The notes beneath the pieces were generated by a model. That model saw nothing but the letters and a program-made list of their open reading frames with translations, did not search any database and was not told the origin of the DNA. A DNA stretch of 38,244 bases from Gammaproteobacteria bacterium (GTDB lineage: Bacteria; Pseudomonadota; Gammaproteobacteria; Xanthomonadales; Rhodanobacteraceae): contig JAJPHQ010000106.1 of NCBI GenBank assembly GCA_021325195.1, forward strand, positions 1-38,244, read 5' to 3'. A program made the position numbers and the translations under genes. This document shows positions 17,703 through 26,411 of the stretch, piece by piece (the stretch's first letter is position 1; every line of letters starts with the position of its first letter).

Positions 17703-18473
17703 ATGTGCGTGATCGCCTTCGCCTGGAACGTCCACCCGCGCTGGCGGTTGCTGCTGATCGGCAACCGTGACGAATACCACGGCCGCCCGTCCGTGCCGCT
17801 GGCGCGCTGGCCGGATGCGCCGTCCGTGCTGGCGGGGCGCGACCTCGAAGCCGGCGGCACCTGGATGGGCGTGTCGGAACACGGCCGCGTCTGCGTGGTC
17901 ACCAACGTGCGCGATCCGCGCGCCGATCAATCGGGTCTGTCGCGCGGACTGCTGGTGACCGATTTCCTGCGCGGCGGGGCCGATGCCGCCGCGCATGCAC
18001 GGGCGCTGGTCGCCGGCGCCTCGCGTTACCGGCCATTCGATCTGCTGCTGTTCGACCGCACCGGCGCGCACTTCGTGTCCAATCATCCGCGGGTGCGCGA
18101 GCAGCCGATCACGCCCGGCGTGCACGGTCTGTCCAACGCGGACCTCGATGCGCCGTGGCCCAAGACCCGGCGCGTGGTCGCGGCGTTGCGCGGCTGGATC
18201 GAGGCGGGCGGTGACGGGAACTTCGCCCCGCTGTTCGAGGCGTTCGCCGACCCAACCGAGGCGCCCGACGCCGAGCTGCCCGACACCGGCGTGGGCATCG
18301 AACTGGAGCGACGGCTGTCGCCGCCGTTCGTGCGCGGCCGCGACTACGGCACGCGCGCCACCACCCTGATCGTGCTCGCGCGCGACGGCGCGGGCCGGAT
18401 CATCGAGCGCCGTTTCGGCCCCGACGGCAAACCCGACGGCGAAACCGCGCTGGATTTCCGCGCCGGCGGCTGA
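17703..18473 (+). CDS. NRDE-family protein (TANGO2-like)
   Basis: A 256-residue protein. It begins MCVIAFAWNVHPRWRLLLIG followed by the NRDEYHGRP signature, and later GRDLEAGGTWMGVSEHGRV and LSRGLLVTDFL. The Cys at position 2, exposed after Met removal, resembles an Ntn-hydrolase nucleophile. TANGO2 relatives have been linked to heme trafficking, but the bacterial role is not settled. The start at 17703 is chosen because it puts Cys2 in place; an upstream in-frame ATG at 17619 would bury it. Convergent with the sugar porter gene. Confidence 0.92.
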   Translation: MCVIAFAWNVHPRWRLLLIGNRDEYHGRPSVPLARWPDAPSVLAGRDLEAGGTWMGVSEHGRVCVVTNVRDPRADQSGLSRGLLVTDFLRGGADAAAHARALVAGASRYRPFDLLLFDRTGAHFVSNHPRVREQPITPGVHGLSNADLDAPWPKTRRVVAALRGWIEAGGDGNFAPLFEAFADPTEAPDAELPDTGVGIELERRLSPPFVRGRDYGTRATTLIVLARDGAGRIIERRFGPDGKPDGETALDFRAGG

Positions 18474-18557
18474 TCCCGGCGGCGACCCCTCGTCCACCCG
18501 CTCATTCCGGTTCGCCGTGCGCCCGCCCGGTCGTGAAAGCGCGAACGATGCCGCGCT

Positions 18558-19946
18558 TCAGTGCCCGAGGTCGCGCAGCCGCGCGCCTTTCATCAGGTTG
18601 CCCTCGATGTGTTCGAGCGTGACGCCCTTGGTCTCCGGCACCAGCGCCCAGGTGAACAGCAGGAACACCGCGTTGAACGCGGCGTACAGCCAGAACGTGT
18701 TGGCCTTGCCGAAATTGTTGAGCAGGGACAGGAACGTGAGCGTGACGACGCCGGTGAGGATCCAGTTGGTCACCGTGGAAACGCCGATCCCGAAGTCGCG
18801 TCCCTTGAGCGGCTGGATTTCGGAACACAGCGTCCACACCAGCGGACCGGCGGAGAACGCGAAGCCGATCACGAACACCAGCAGCATCGCGACCGCGAGC
18901 AGGTGTTCGCCTTGCGTGCTCATGCCCGCGTGCATCAGGCCGCCCACCACGCCCAGCCCGATCGCCATCACCGCGAAGCCGGCGTACAGGATGGGTTTGC
19001 GCCCGATCCGGTCCACGAAGCCGATCGCGATGAAGGTCGCCAGCACGTTGGTCAGCCCCACGATCGCGGTGAACCACATCTGCGCGCTGGTCGCGTAGCC
19101 CATGTCGGCGAAGATGCGCGGCGCGTAGTACATCACCACGTTGATGCCGGTCAGTTGCTGCACGACCTGCAACGCGATGCCGAGCGCGACCGACCTCCGG
19201 AAGTTGCGGTTCTGCAGGAACAGCCGCCAGCCCTGCTGCGGCGTGCGCAGTTGTTCCCGGATTTCCGCGACCTCGCTGCGCACGGCCTCGGGATCGCCGC
19301 GCAGCTTCTGCAGCACCGCGTCGGCGTCGGCGTCGCGCTGCCGCAGCACCAGCCAGCGCGGGCTTTCCGGCAGCCCCAGCACGCCCAGCATGAACAGCGC
19401 GCCGGGCAGCGCGATGATCCCGAGCATCCAGCGCCAGCCTTCGATGTAGCTGAAGCCGGTGTCGGAGAGAAAGGCCGCGAAGATGCCGATGGTGATCATC
19501 AGCTGATAGGTCGAGATCATCGCCCCGCGCCGGTCGCGGGGTGCGATCTCGGCGAGATACAACGGCGCGGTGAAGGCGGCGATCCCGATCGCGAGGCCCA
19601 GCACGAAGCGGGCGGCGATCAGGTCCCCCGGCGACCACGCCCCCGCGCACAGCAGCGAGCCGACCACGAACAGGCTGCCGCTGAACACCAGCGAACGCTT
19701 GCGCCCGAAATGCACCGAGAGCCATGCGGCCAGCGCCGCGCCGGCCGCCGCGCCCCAGGTCATGCTGCTGACGATGTGTTCGATCACGGCGTCGCTGACG
19801 GCGAACTCGCGCTGGATGAATTGCTGTGCGCCCGAGATCACGCCCACGTCCAGCCCGAACATCAGTCCCGCCAGCGCGGCGAGGATGGCAACGAAGGCGG
19901 CGTGGCGGCGTGCGTGACCGGTGGCGGTCATGGCGAGCGTGTTCAT
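18558..19946 (-). CDS. MFS sugar porter (hexose/H+ symporter, GalP/XylE-like)
   Basis: A 462-residue, 12-helix inner-membrane symporter. Sugar-porter signatures: FGLDVGVISGAQQFIQREF in TM1, RFVLGLAIGIAAFTAPLYLA then EIAPRDRRG, LPESPRWLVL before the central loop, QQLTGINVVMYYAPRIF in TM7, DRIGRKPIL and the C-terminal VPETKGVTLE. The QQLTGIN motif is typical of hexose carriers. GGAGGA precedes the ATG. It lies 127 bp downstream of the trehalase gene, probably in one operon with it and lacI. It would import the glucose released by the periplasmic glycosidases encoded here. Confidence 0.93.
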   Translation of the reverse strand: MNTLAMTATGHARRHAAFVAILAALAGLMFGLDVGVISGAQQFIQREFAVSDAVIEHIVSSMTWGAAAGAALAAWLSVHFGRKRSLVFSGSLFVVGSLLCAGAWSPGDLIAARFVLGLAIGIAAFTAPLYLAEIAPRDRRGAMISTYQLMITIGIFAAFLSDTGFSYIEGWRWMLGIIALPGALFMLGVLGLPESPRWLVLRQRDADADAVLQKLRGDPEAVRSEVAEIREQLRTPQQGWRLFLQNRNFRRSVALGIALQVVQQLTGINVVMYYAPRIFADMGYATSAQMWFTAIVGLTNVLATFIAIGFVDRIGRKPILYAGFAVMAIGLGVVGGLMHAGMSTQGEHLLAVAMLLVFVIGFAFSAGPLVWTLCSEIQPLKGRDFGIGVSTVTNWILTGVVTLTFLSLLNNFGKANTFWLYAAFNAVFLLFTWALVPETKGVTLEHIEGNLMKGARLRDLGH

Positions 19947-20073
19947 CGGAACGTCCTCCTGTGGAGCCTCTTGGCCGTTCGCCCCGGGTGTCGGAGGGCG
20001 GGCGGTGCATCAATGTGCCGTCCGTGGTTCCTGCATCATCACGGACGGTTGAAGGGATCGGGCTGCCTTGCGC

Positions 20074-21747
20074 TCAATGCGCCGGGGCAGCCTTCGCGGC
20101 ATTGGCCGCCGCGCAGCCGCCGTCGGCGTCGATCAGGTGGCGCATCTTCAGGTACACGCCGTTGGTCCAGCCGAAGCCGATCACGTTGGTCTTGTAGCCC
20201 GCGGTGATGTTCACCTCGGCATTGCCGAGAACCATGTTGTATTTCTCGCGGATGGTGCCGTCCCTCGCAAAACTGCGGTCGACCGTGCCGGTGAATTCGC
20301 AGGCGATGCGCCGCGCGTCGGCGCGGAAACCGTAATCCTGCAGCCCCTTGACCGCGATCCAGTTGGTCGGCGCCCAGCCGTAGGGCGCGTCCCATTGTGC
20401 GCCGGTGAAGCGGGTGCTCATCGCGAGGCCGCCCTGGTGTTCGAACAACGGGAGCTGCCTGACCAGCTCGTCCGCCTGCTGCTTCGACGCCACGCCCGCC
20501 CACAGCGGATAGAACATCGTGAGGTAGGGATCGGTGGAAGGCTTGCCGGCGACGAAGTCGTAATCCATGTAGCGGCCCTGGTCAGGGTGCCACAGGTACC
20601 TGTCGATCGCGGCCCGGCGCGCCTCGGCAGCCCTGGCCCAGCGTTCGGCGTCGGCGGTCTTGCCGAGTTCCTTCGCGAAGGTTTCGAGATCGCGTTCGTA
20701 GCGGTACAGCAGGCTGTTGAGGCTGGTGTCGGCATAGTGCTGGGTGGAACCACCCCATGGTCCGAAATGGAAATCGGTGTCGAAGCCGGATTCGCGCATC
20801 GCGCGGTCGCCCTCGTAGTAGTCGGCGGTGAGGCGGTAGCCGTCCAGCCAGTCGCCCGCGCAGATTTTCGAGGCCGTGAGGTCGCAACTGGTTTTCTTCA
20901 ACGCCTCGGCTTGTGCGGCGTCGGGATGCTGCGGGGCCTTGATGAGATAACCCGGATTTTGCGTAGGGTGCGCCAGCAGCCAGCGGATCACGCCGACGTA
21001 ATAGCCGCTGTCCGGCATTTCGATCACCGGGCCGCGGCCGTAGTCGAAATAGCGCGAGAGCCCGGTGTCGCCCGCGAGGTGTTCCCTGCGCGCCCAGATT
21101 TCGTAATTGCGCACGGCCAGTGGATAGGCGTGTTCCAGCCAGTCATGCCTTGCCTTCGGATCGGGAAAGCTGGCGGGATCGTCCAGCACCGCGGTCATCA
21201 TCGCCGACAGCAGCGGCGGTTGCGAGCGTGTCAGGTAGTAGGTGCGGTTGGCGTTGAGCACACCGCCGTAGTGCTCGACTTCGTACAGGGCGTTGTCGGT
21301 CATGTCGAGCGCCAGCGCGTTGCGGTGGTCGGCGACGAGACCCAGCACGATGAAATAGCTGTCCCAGCCGTACATCTCGTTGAAGAAACCGCCCGGTACC
21401 ACGTAGGGATGGGGCAGGTACAGCAATCCCTGCGCAGGCAATCGGACGGGATCGAGATCGCCCAGTTGCCGGATCGGCGCGGGCAGGTTTTCGACCTTGA
21501 CGTGGCAGCGCTTGGCGCTCTGCACGAGCGAGGCCGGCGCCGCCACGCGCCACGGCAGGTAGACCACCGACTGCGACGGCACCTTGGGGTCGACCAGCGC
21601 GCGGCATTCGTTCACCGAACGCGTGAGGGTGCTCCATGCGCGGTCGATGTAGCTGCGGGTGTGCGCGGGATCGGGCGTCGCCGCCCAGGCCGTGGCCGTG
21701 GACAGCGCCGTGAAGGCAACGGCGATGAAACGCGAGCGAACTTTCAT
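20074..21747 (-). CDS. treA: Periplasmic alpha,alpha-trehalase, GH37
   Basis: Hydrolyses trehalose to two glucoses. The 557-residue protein has a signal peptide (ending TATAWA|ATP) and is close in length to E. coli TreA. GH37 signatures: VVPGGFFNEMYGWDSYFIVL, LNANRTYYLTRSQPPLL, the catalytic-acid region RESGFDTDFHFGPWGG, QWDAPYGWAPTNWIAVKGLQ, and REKYNMVLG followed by GFGWTNGVYL, which carry the catalytic base region. A GGAGG ribosome site lies about 6 bp before the ATG. It lies between lacI and the sugar porter on the same strand, so it should be controlled with the carbohydrate locus. Confidence 0.95.
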   Translation of the reverse strand: MKVRSRFIAVAFTALSTATAWAATPDPAHTRSYIDRAWSTLTRSVNECRALVDPKVPSQSVVYLPWRVAAPASLVQSAKRCHVKVENLPAPIRQLGDLDPVRLPAQGLLYLPHPYVVPGGFFNEMYGWDSYFIVLGLVADHRNALALDMTDNALYEVEHYGGVLNANRTYYLTRSQPPLLSAMMTAVLDDPASFPDPKARHDWLEHAYPLAVRNYEIWARREHLAGDTGLSRYFDYGRGPVIEMPDSGYYVGVIRWLLAHPTQNPGYLIKAPQHPDAAQAEALKKTSCDLTASKICAGDWLDGYRLTADYYEGDRAMRESGFDTDFHFGPWGGSTQHYADTSLNSLLYRYERDLETFAKELGKTADAERWARAAEARRAAIDRYLWHPDQGRYMDYDFVAGKPSTDPYLTMFYPLWAGVASKQQADELVRQLPLFEHQGGLAMSTRFTGAQWDAPYGWAPTNWIAVKGLQDYGFRADARRIACEFTGTVDRSFARDGTIREKYNMVLGNAEVNITAGYKTNVIGFGWTNGVYLKMRHLIDADGGCAAANAAKAAPAH

Positions 21748-21862
21748 TGCAGATCCTCCCTCAGTCGTGCCGGCCCGATCGGCGCGGCCCGTGCGCGGTA
21801 CGGTGAATGGATCGATGGCTCATGGTAGTCCCTCCGCTCCGGCCGGTTCCGCGGCGCCCCGG

Positions 21863-22903
21863 CTAGCGTCGCCTGCGTTGCCGCGACTTCGGCCGCGGCG
21901 GAGCGGTCGAGCCGCGCACGACCAGTTCGGGGTTGAAACCTTCGTTGGCGACCTCGCCGCCGCCGATCCGCGCGATCAGCATGCGCGTGGCGCGCTCGAC
22001 GATGATGTCGGCACGCTGCCGGGCGGTGGTGAGCGGCGGCCACGAGTGACGCGAAAACGGGCTGTCCTCGAAGCCGGCGATCGAGACGTCGTAGGGCACC
22101 TGCAGGCCGGCCGATTGCGCGGCGGCCAGCGCGCCGGCGGCGATCTCGTCGTTGCAGCCGAAGATGGCGGTGGGCGGCTCGGCGAGGTCGAGCAGGCGGC
22201 GCGCGCCCCGGAAGCCGTCGTCGAACACGTAATCGCCGTCGATGACCAGTTCCCGGCGCCACGGCACGCCGTAGTCGTGCAGGGCGTCCTTGTAGCCCCG
22301 GAGGCGTTCGGCGCTGGCGTGGTGGTGCCTGCCGCCGCGCAGGAAACCGATCCGGACGTGGCCCAACTGGAGCAGGTGCGCGGTGATCGCGTAGGCGGCG
22401 TCGCGGTCATCCACATAGACGCAGGGCGAGCCGTCGCGGGGATCGCGCGCGGCGGAAAGGATCCGGACGAACGGGATGCGGTACGCGGCCAGCCGGCGCA
22501 ACGCCGCCGTGCGTTCCGACACGGGCGTGGTCAGCACCAGCCCCGAGAGACGCGAACGGTTGGCGAAATCGCGCAATTCCTCGGCCAGTCCGGGCGAGCG
22601 GGAATTGCACGGACGAATCTGCAGGTTGAAGTTCAGCTCATCGCAGGCCGCGAGCGCGCCCTGCTGCATCGCGATGATGTAGTAGGCATTGGGGTTGTCG
22701 TAAACGAGACCGATCGTGTAGGCGTGCGCACCGCTCAGGCCGCGGGCGAGCAGGTTGGGACGGTAATCGAGTTGCTCGATGGCGCGCAGCACGCGCTGAC
22801 GGGTCTGCGGGCGCACCGAACGCTCGTCGTTGACGACGCGCGAGACGGTCTTGGCGGAAACACCGGCCCGCATCGCCACGTCGTCGAGCGTGACGGGTTT
22901 CAC
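21863..22903 (-). CDS. LacI-family transcriptional regulator
   Basis: A 346-residue sugar-responsive repressor. The N-terminal helix-turn-helix (TLDDVAMRAGVSAKTVSRVV) is followed by the hinge helix (NLLARGLSG) and a periplasmic-binding-protein-like effector domain (YTIGLVYDNPNAYYI, VYVDDRDAAYAITAHLLQLG, AIFGCNDEIAAGALAAAQSA, VSIAGFEDSPFSRHSWPPLT). It is divergent from the TonB receptor gene with 606 bp between. Two palindromes with the CG-centred core GACAGCGCTGTC (23007-23030 and around 23214-23226) are its likely operators. The inducer is unknown, probably trehalose, glucose or an alpha-glucoside. Confidence 0.94.
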   Translation of the reverse strand: MKPVTLDDVAMRAGVSAKTVSRVVNDERSVRPQTRQRVLRAIEQLDYRPNLLARGLSGAHAYTIGLVYDNPNAYYIIAMQQGALAACDELNFNLQIRPCNSRSPGLAEELRDFANRSRLSGLVLTTPVSERTAALRRLAAYRIPFVRILSAARDPRDGSPCVYVDDRDAAYAITAHLLQLGHVRIGFLRGGRHHHASAERLRGYKDALHDYGVPWRRELVIDGDYVFDDGFRGARRLLDLAEPPTAIFGCNDEIAAGALAAAQSAGLQVPYDVSIAGFEDSPFSRHSWPPLTTARQRADIIVERATRMLIARIGGGEVANEGFNPELVVRGSTAPPRPKSRQRRRR

Positions 22904-23006
22904 CGGTCGTTCCCCGGCTCATGGGAGGCGTCGTGTGCCCGGTACGACACGGTCGCGGCGGAGGCCATGGAAGGGTTGCTGCGCCCCGGTGGTTGGTTTC
23001 AGCACG

Positions 23007-23030
23007 CGCCATGACAGCGCTGTCATGGCG
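23007..23030. promoter_or_regulatory. LacI-type operator A, 24-bp perfect palindrome
   Basis: A perfect inverted repeat with arms cgccatgacagc and gctgtcatggcg. The CG-centred core TGACAGCGCTGTCA has the symmetric form recognised by LacI-family proteins. It is centred 115 bp upstream of the lacI ATG, so it could mediate autoregulation. Confidence 0.75.
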
Positions 23031-23212
23031 GCCCTGGATCCACAGTGTGGCACAGGTTCGCGGTTTGGCAACACCCCCTTTGCGCGGCTCGTGCGGGTGT
23101 TGCGACGCAACAAGAAGGGGCCATGCCGGACCGGCCTTGCGCCCGGCATTTCACGGCTGAAACAGCCCCGCGCCGCCCGCCCGGGCCCCGCCGGGGAGTG
23201 ATGCACCGCAAA

Positions 23213-23226
23213 TTGACAGCGCTGTC
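23213..23226. promoter_or_regulatory. LacI-type operator B overlapping a -35 box
   Basis: TTGACAGCGCTGTC shares the 13-bp core TGACAGCGCTGTC with operator A. Flanking CCGCAAA (left) and TTTGCGG (right) extend the symmetry with a two-base offset. The site contains a consensus -35 hexamer TTGACA (23213-23218); no good -10 box was found, the nearest being near 23237. It lies about 290 bp upstream of the receptor ATG and would block that promoter. Confidence 0.7.
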
Positions 23227-23509
23227 TTTGCGGGACCAAACTGCCCGCCGGGTGCCAAGGGGAAAGGATCGGTATGAACGCGGATACCGATGCGGTGGAT
23301 CGGGCCGGCAGTCCGGCTCCGGCAGCCCGCCGCGCCACGCCGGGGATCAGGGGAGAGCCTCCCGGTTCGCCGCGATGTCTTCGAACGATCCTGCGCAGCG
23401 TGCGCCGCCGCACGCCGCACACGCGCGGATCCTCGTTTCCCCGCATGAGAGAAAGTTTCCACACCGCTGGCCGTCGTGTCATCGGCCCTTCGCATCGCTG
23501 GAGGTAATC

Positions 23510-26110
23510 ATGAGAAACGACAGGTTGATCAGGCTGGCCCTGACCAGCGCCATCCTCGCCGCACTGTCGCCCGTTGCATGGGCCGGCAATTCGAACACGG
23601 ACCAGAACACCACCGGCGGCCGGCAGAACACCGGCAACACGGCGCAGCAGACGCCGCCCGCCAACAGGAGACCGTCCGCGAACCAGGCGCAAGCCCAGCC
23701 GCAGACACTGGAGGCCGTCGTGGTCACTGCCACGGCCGTCGGCGTCAGCAAACTCGACGCGAGCTACAACGTGGTGACGGCGAACCGCGAGCAGATCCAG
23801 CAGGCCAATCCGATCAGCACCGCCGACCTGCTCAAGATCTCGCCCGGCATCTGGCCGGAATCCACCGGCGGCCAGACCGGCGCCAACATCGAGATCGCGG
23901 GCTTCCCCGGCGGCGGCGCTGCGCCGTTCTTCACCAACATGGTCAACGGCACGCCGCTGTACGGCATGCCCTCGCTGTCGTTCATGGATTCCAGTTCGCT
24001 GCTTCGGCTGGACGACACCATCGACCGCGTGGAAATCGTGCAGGGTGGTCCCGGTGCGGTGTTCGGACCGGGCCAGATGGGCGCGACCGCCAACTTCATC
24101 CTGCGCCAGGGCACCGACGTGCCGTCGGGTGACGTGGGCCTCACCTACGGAGACGAGGGCATGTGGCGCGTGGACGGCTTCTACGGCTTCAAGATCGCGG
24201 ATCGCTGGTATGCCAGCATCGGCGGGTTCTATCGCGTGTCCGACGGCGTGCGCGATCCGCAGTTCAAGGCCGACAAGGGCGGCCAGTTGACCGCCACCCT
24301 GTCCCACGACATGGACAACGGCTCGTTCATGCTGTGGGCGCGCGTGCTCAACGACAAGAACCAGTTCATCACGCCCATTCCGATGATCCAGGGATCGGGC
24401 GACAAGTTCTTCGGCTACCCGGGCTTCGATCCGTCGACGGGCACCTACTACAGCCGCGCGATCCAGCACGTGCAATTGCCCAACCCGCTCGGTTACCTCG
24501 AGAACGCGAACCTCGCCAACGGACGCGGCGCGAAGATGAACTTCCTGGGCGGCAGCTACGACGCCACCTTCGGCAGCATCACGATCTCCGATCACTTCCT
24601 GTACAGCGGCGGTGACCTGCCCACCAACGCGCTGTTCTCCGGGCCCAACCCGAAACCGCTGGGCTATTACCTGTACGGGTGCAACATTCCGCAGCCGACC
24701 GGCTACTGCACCGCCGACAACAAGCCCGTCGACAGCGACACCCTGAACTATCCCGCCACCCAGATCGTCAGTGCCACGCTGCCGAACGGCCAGCAGGTTC
24801 CGCTGGACCAGAGCGTGATCCACCAGGGCTGGTGGTTCATCCAGAAACGCCTGAAGAGCCTCAACAACGACTTCCGGATCAGCTGGGAGATGTTCGAGGG
24901 CAACACCATCACCGCCGGCATCTACCTCGCGCGCTACACCGACCACGACAACTGGTCGCTGGGCAACCAGGAACTGATGCTCAACCAGCCCAATACCCAG
25001 CCGATCGGCCTGACCTACCAGCAGAACGGCCAGACTGTCGTGGTCGCCAATCCGCAGGGCTTCGTGGACTTCAACGACAACTTCAACATCGTCGAGGCCG
25101 GTGCCGCCACCAACAAGGCGTTCTACCTGTCGGATTCGTGGAAGATTGGTCCGTGGCTGCTGCAGGCCGGCGGACGCATCGAGAACCTCAACGCCAGACA
25201 GCGCACCTGCAACCGGTCGCCCGTCGATCTCGACGGCAATCCGCTGACGCTGTACGACAATGCGACCCCGGTGTGCAACGGCACCTGGGACATGGAGCAC
25301 TACGACAAGACCCACTCCTCGTTCACGGCCGGTGCGAACTACGAGTTCAACGACCACATGAGCGCGTACGTGCGCGCCAACACCGGCGCCCATTTCGACG
25401 ACTTCGACAACGGCATCCGCGGCGCCGATGGCAATTTCGCGCCGATGCAGAAGGTCAAGAACATGGAGGCCGGCTTCAAGTACCAGTCCCGCTACGTGTA
25501 CGTGGACGTCAGCGTCTATCAACGGCTGTTCACGGGTCTGCCGTACCAGGAAAGCATCAACGGCAAGCCGATCGGACCATTCGAGAACTACGGCGCCAAC
25601 ACCCACGGCCTGGACCTCAACGCCATCTGGTCGCCGATCGAGAACCTGCACCTGAAGCTGGTCGCCGATTACATGGACGGGCACTACACGCACCACATCG
25701 GCTGCGCCACGTACGTGGACGTCAACGGCAATACCCACTGCGTCAATTTCGATGGCCAGCCCCTGCAGCGCCAGCCCAAGGTGCGCTACCTGTTCATGCC
25801 CAGCTACACGCTGCCGACGAGCTGGGGCAACCTGACCGGGTTCCTGACCTACGAATACGCCGGCCAGCGTTACGAGGACCAGACCGGCCTGCAGCCGCTG
25901 GGCACGTTCTACACGCTCGGCGCAGGGCTGGTGGCCGATGTCGGTCCCGACTGGCAGTTCCGCCTGCAGGGCACCAATTTGACCAATGCGATCGGCCTGA
26001 CCGAAGGCAACGCGCGCATCACCGGCGCCAGTTCCGGTATCGGCGGCGTGCTGATGGCGCGGCCGCTGACCGGGCGCGAGGTGTACGTGCAGGCCAAGTA
26101 CCGGTTCTGA
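23510..26110 (+). CDS. TonB-dependent receptor, probable oligosaccharide importer
   Basis: An 866-residue outer-membrane receptor. The start at 23510 has a strong GGAGGT ribosome site and a clean signal peptide (ending SPVAWA|GNS). A Gln/Asn/Pro-rich linker leads to LEAVVVTATA, then the plug domain (LLKISPGIWPES, IEIAGFPGGG, DRVEIVQGGPGAVFGPGQMG, ATANFILRQGT) and a 22-strand-type barrel ending in the terminal aromatic strand EVYVQAKYRF. There is no STN signalling domain, so it is a transporter rather than a transducer. Paired loop cysteines (YLYGCNIPQPTGYC, CNRSP...VCNGTW, HIGCATYVDV) suggest surface disulfides. It is divergent from lacI and upstream of two GH65 enzymes, which points to a glucosidic substrate. 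Confidence 0.94.
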   Translation: MRNDRLIRLALTSAILAALSPVAWAGNSNTDQNTTGGRQNTGNTAQQTPPANRRPSANQAQAQPQTLEAVVVTATAVGVSKLDASYNVVTANREQIQQANPISTADLLKISPGIWPESTGGQTGANIEIAGFPGGGAAPFFTNMVNGTPLYGMPSLSFMDSSSLLRLDDTIDRVEIVQGGPGAVFGPGQMGATANFILRQGTDVPSGDVGLTYGDEGMWRVDGFYGFKIADRWYASIGGFYRVSDGVRDPQFKADKGGQLTATLSHDMDNGSFMLWARVLNDKNQFITPIPMIQGSGDKFFGYPGFDPSTGTYYSRAIQHVQLPNPLGYLENANLANGRGAKMNFLGGSYDATFGSITISDHFLYSGGDLPTNALFSGPNPKPLGYYLYGCNIPQPTGYCTADNKPVDSDTLNYPATQIVSATLPNGQQVPLDQSVIHQGWWFIQKRLKSLNNDFRISWEMFEGNTITAGIYLARYTDHDNWSLGNQELMLNQPNTQPIGLTYQQNGQTVVVANPQGFVDFNDNFNIVEAGAATNKAFYLSDSWKIGPWLLQAGGRIENLNARQRTCNRSPVDLDGNPLTLYDNATPVCNGTWDMEHYDKTHSSFTAGANYEFNDHMSAYVRANTGAHFDDFDNGIRGADGNFAPMQKVKNMEAGFKYQSRYVYVDVSVYQRLFTGLPYQESINGKPIGPFENYGANTHGLDLNAIWSPIENLHLKLVADYMDGHYTHHIGCATYVDVNGNTHCVNFDGQPLQRQPKVRYLFMPSYTLPTSWGNLTGFLTYEYAGQRYEDQTGLQPLGTFYTLGAGLVADVGPDWQFRLQGTNLTNAIGLTEGNARITGASSGIGGVLMARPLTGREVYVQAKYRF

Positions 26111-26155
26111 TCAGGCTCGTTCTGATCCGGCTCGCTGATGTCTCGCTCAAGGCTC

Positions 26156-26184
26156 CGTTCGCCCCCGCTATCGAGGGGCGAACG
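26156..26184 (+). terminator. Hairpin after the receptor gene, possible terminator or mRNA processing site
   Basis: A 10-bp stem cgttcgcccc (26156-26165) with ggggcgaacg (26175-26184), 9-nt loop, 46 bp after the receptor stop. No T-run follows, so factor-independent termination is doubtful; it may protect the receptor mRNA while GH65 genes are read at a lower level. The remaining gap to 26411 shows no operator-like palindrome. Confidence 0.4.
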
Positions 26185-26411
26185 CTCCCTTGTTCGGCGG
26201 CATCCCGTTCGTGCCTCGACGCGTCAGGCGAATCCCGTGCCGAGCGCATCCGGAACACCGGCACGAACGGGACTGCGGTTGAGGCAGGCCGGCCGCGAGG
26301 CCCGGTCCGGAGCGCGGCCACGACGATCCGGACCTCCGCGTCGGCGATGACACGTTCCACCGGCGTGCCACGCTCGATGGGCGCGACCCGAATTCCATGC
26401 GGAGCATCGTG

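Noticed and set aside
23274-23507. 77-codon frame with a fair ribosome site just before the receptor gene
   Set aside because: Composition is Arg/Pro/Ser-rich and part reads like translated REP DNA (SSFPRMRES). It may be a leader by chance; not supported as a gene, though it ends only 2 bp before the receptor ATG.
22919-25738. 939-codon minus-strand open frame opposite the TonB receptor
   Set aside because: Shadow of the receptor gene: Val/Arg/His-rich, no motif, and it crosses the lacI-receptor regulatory region.
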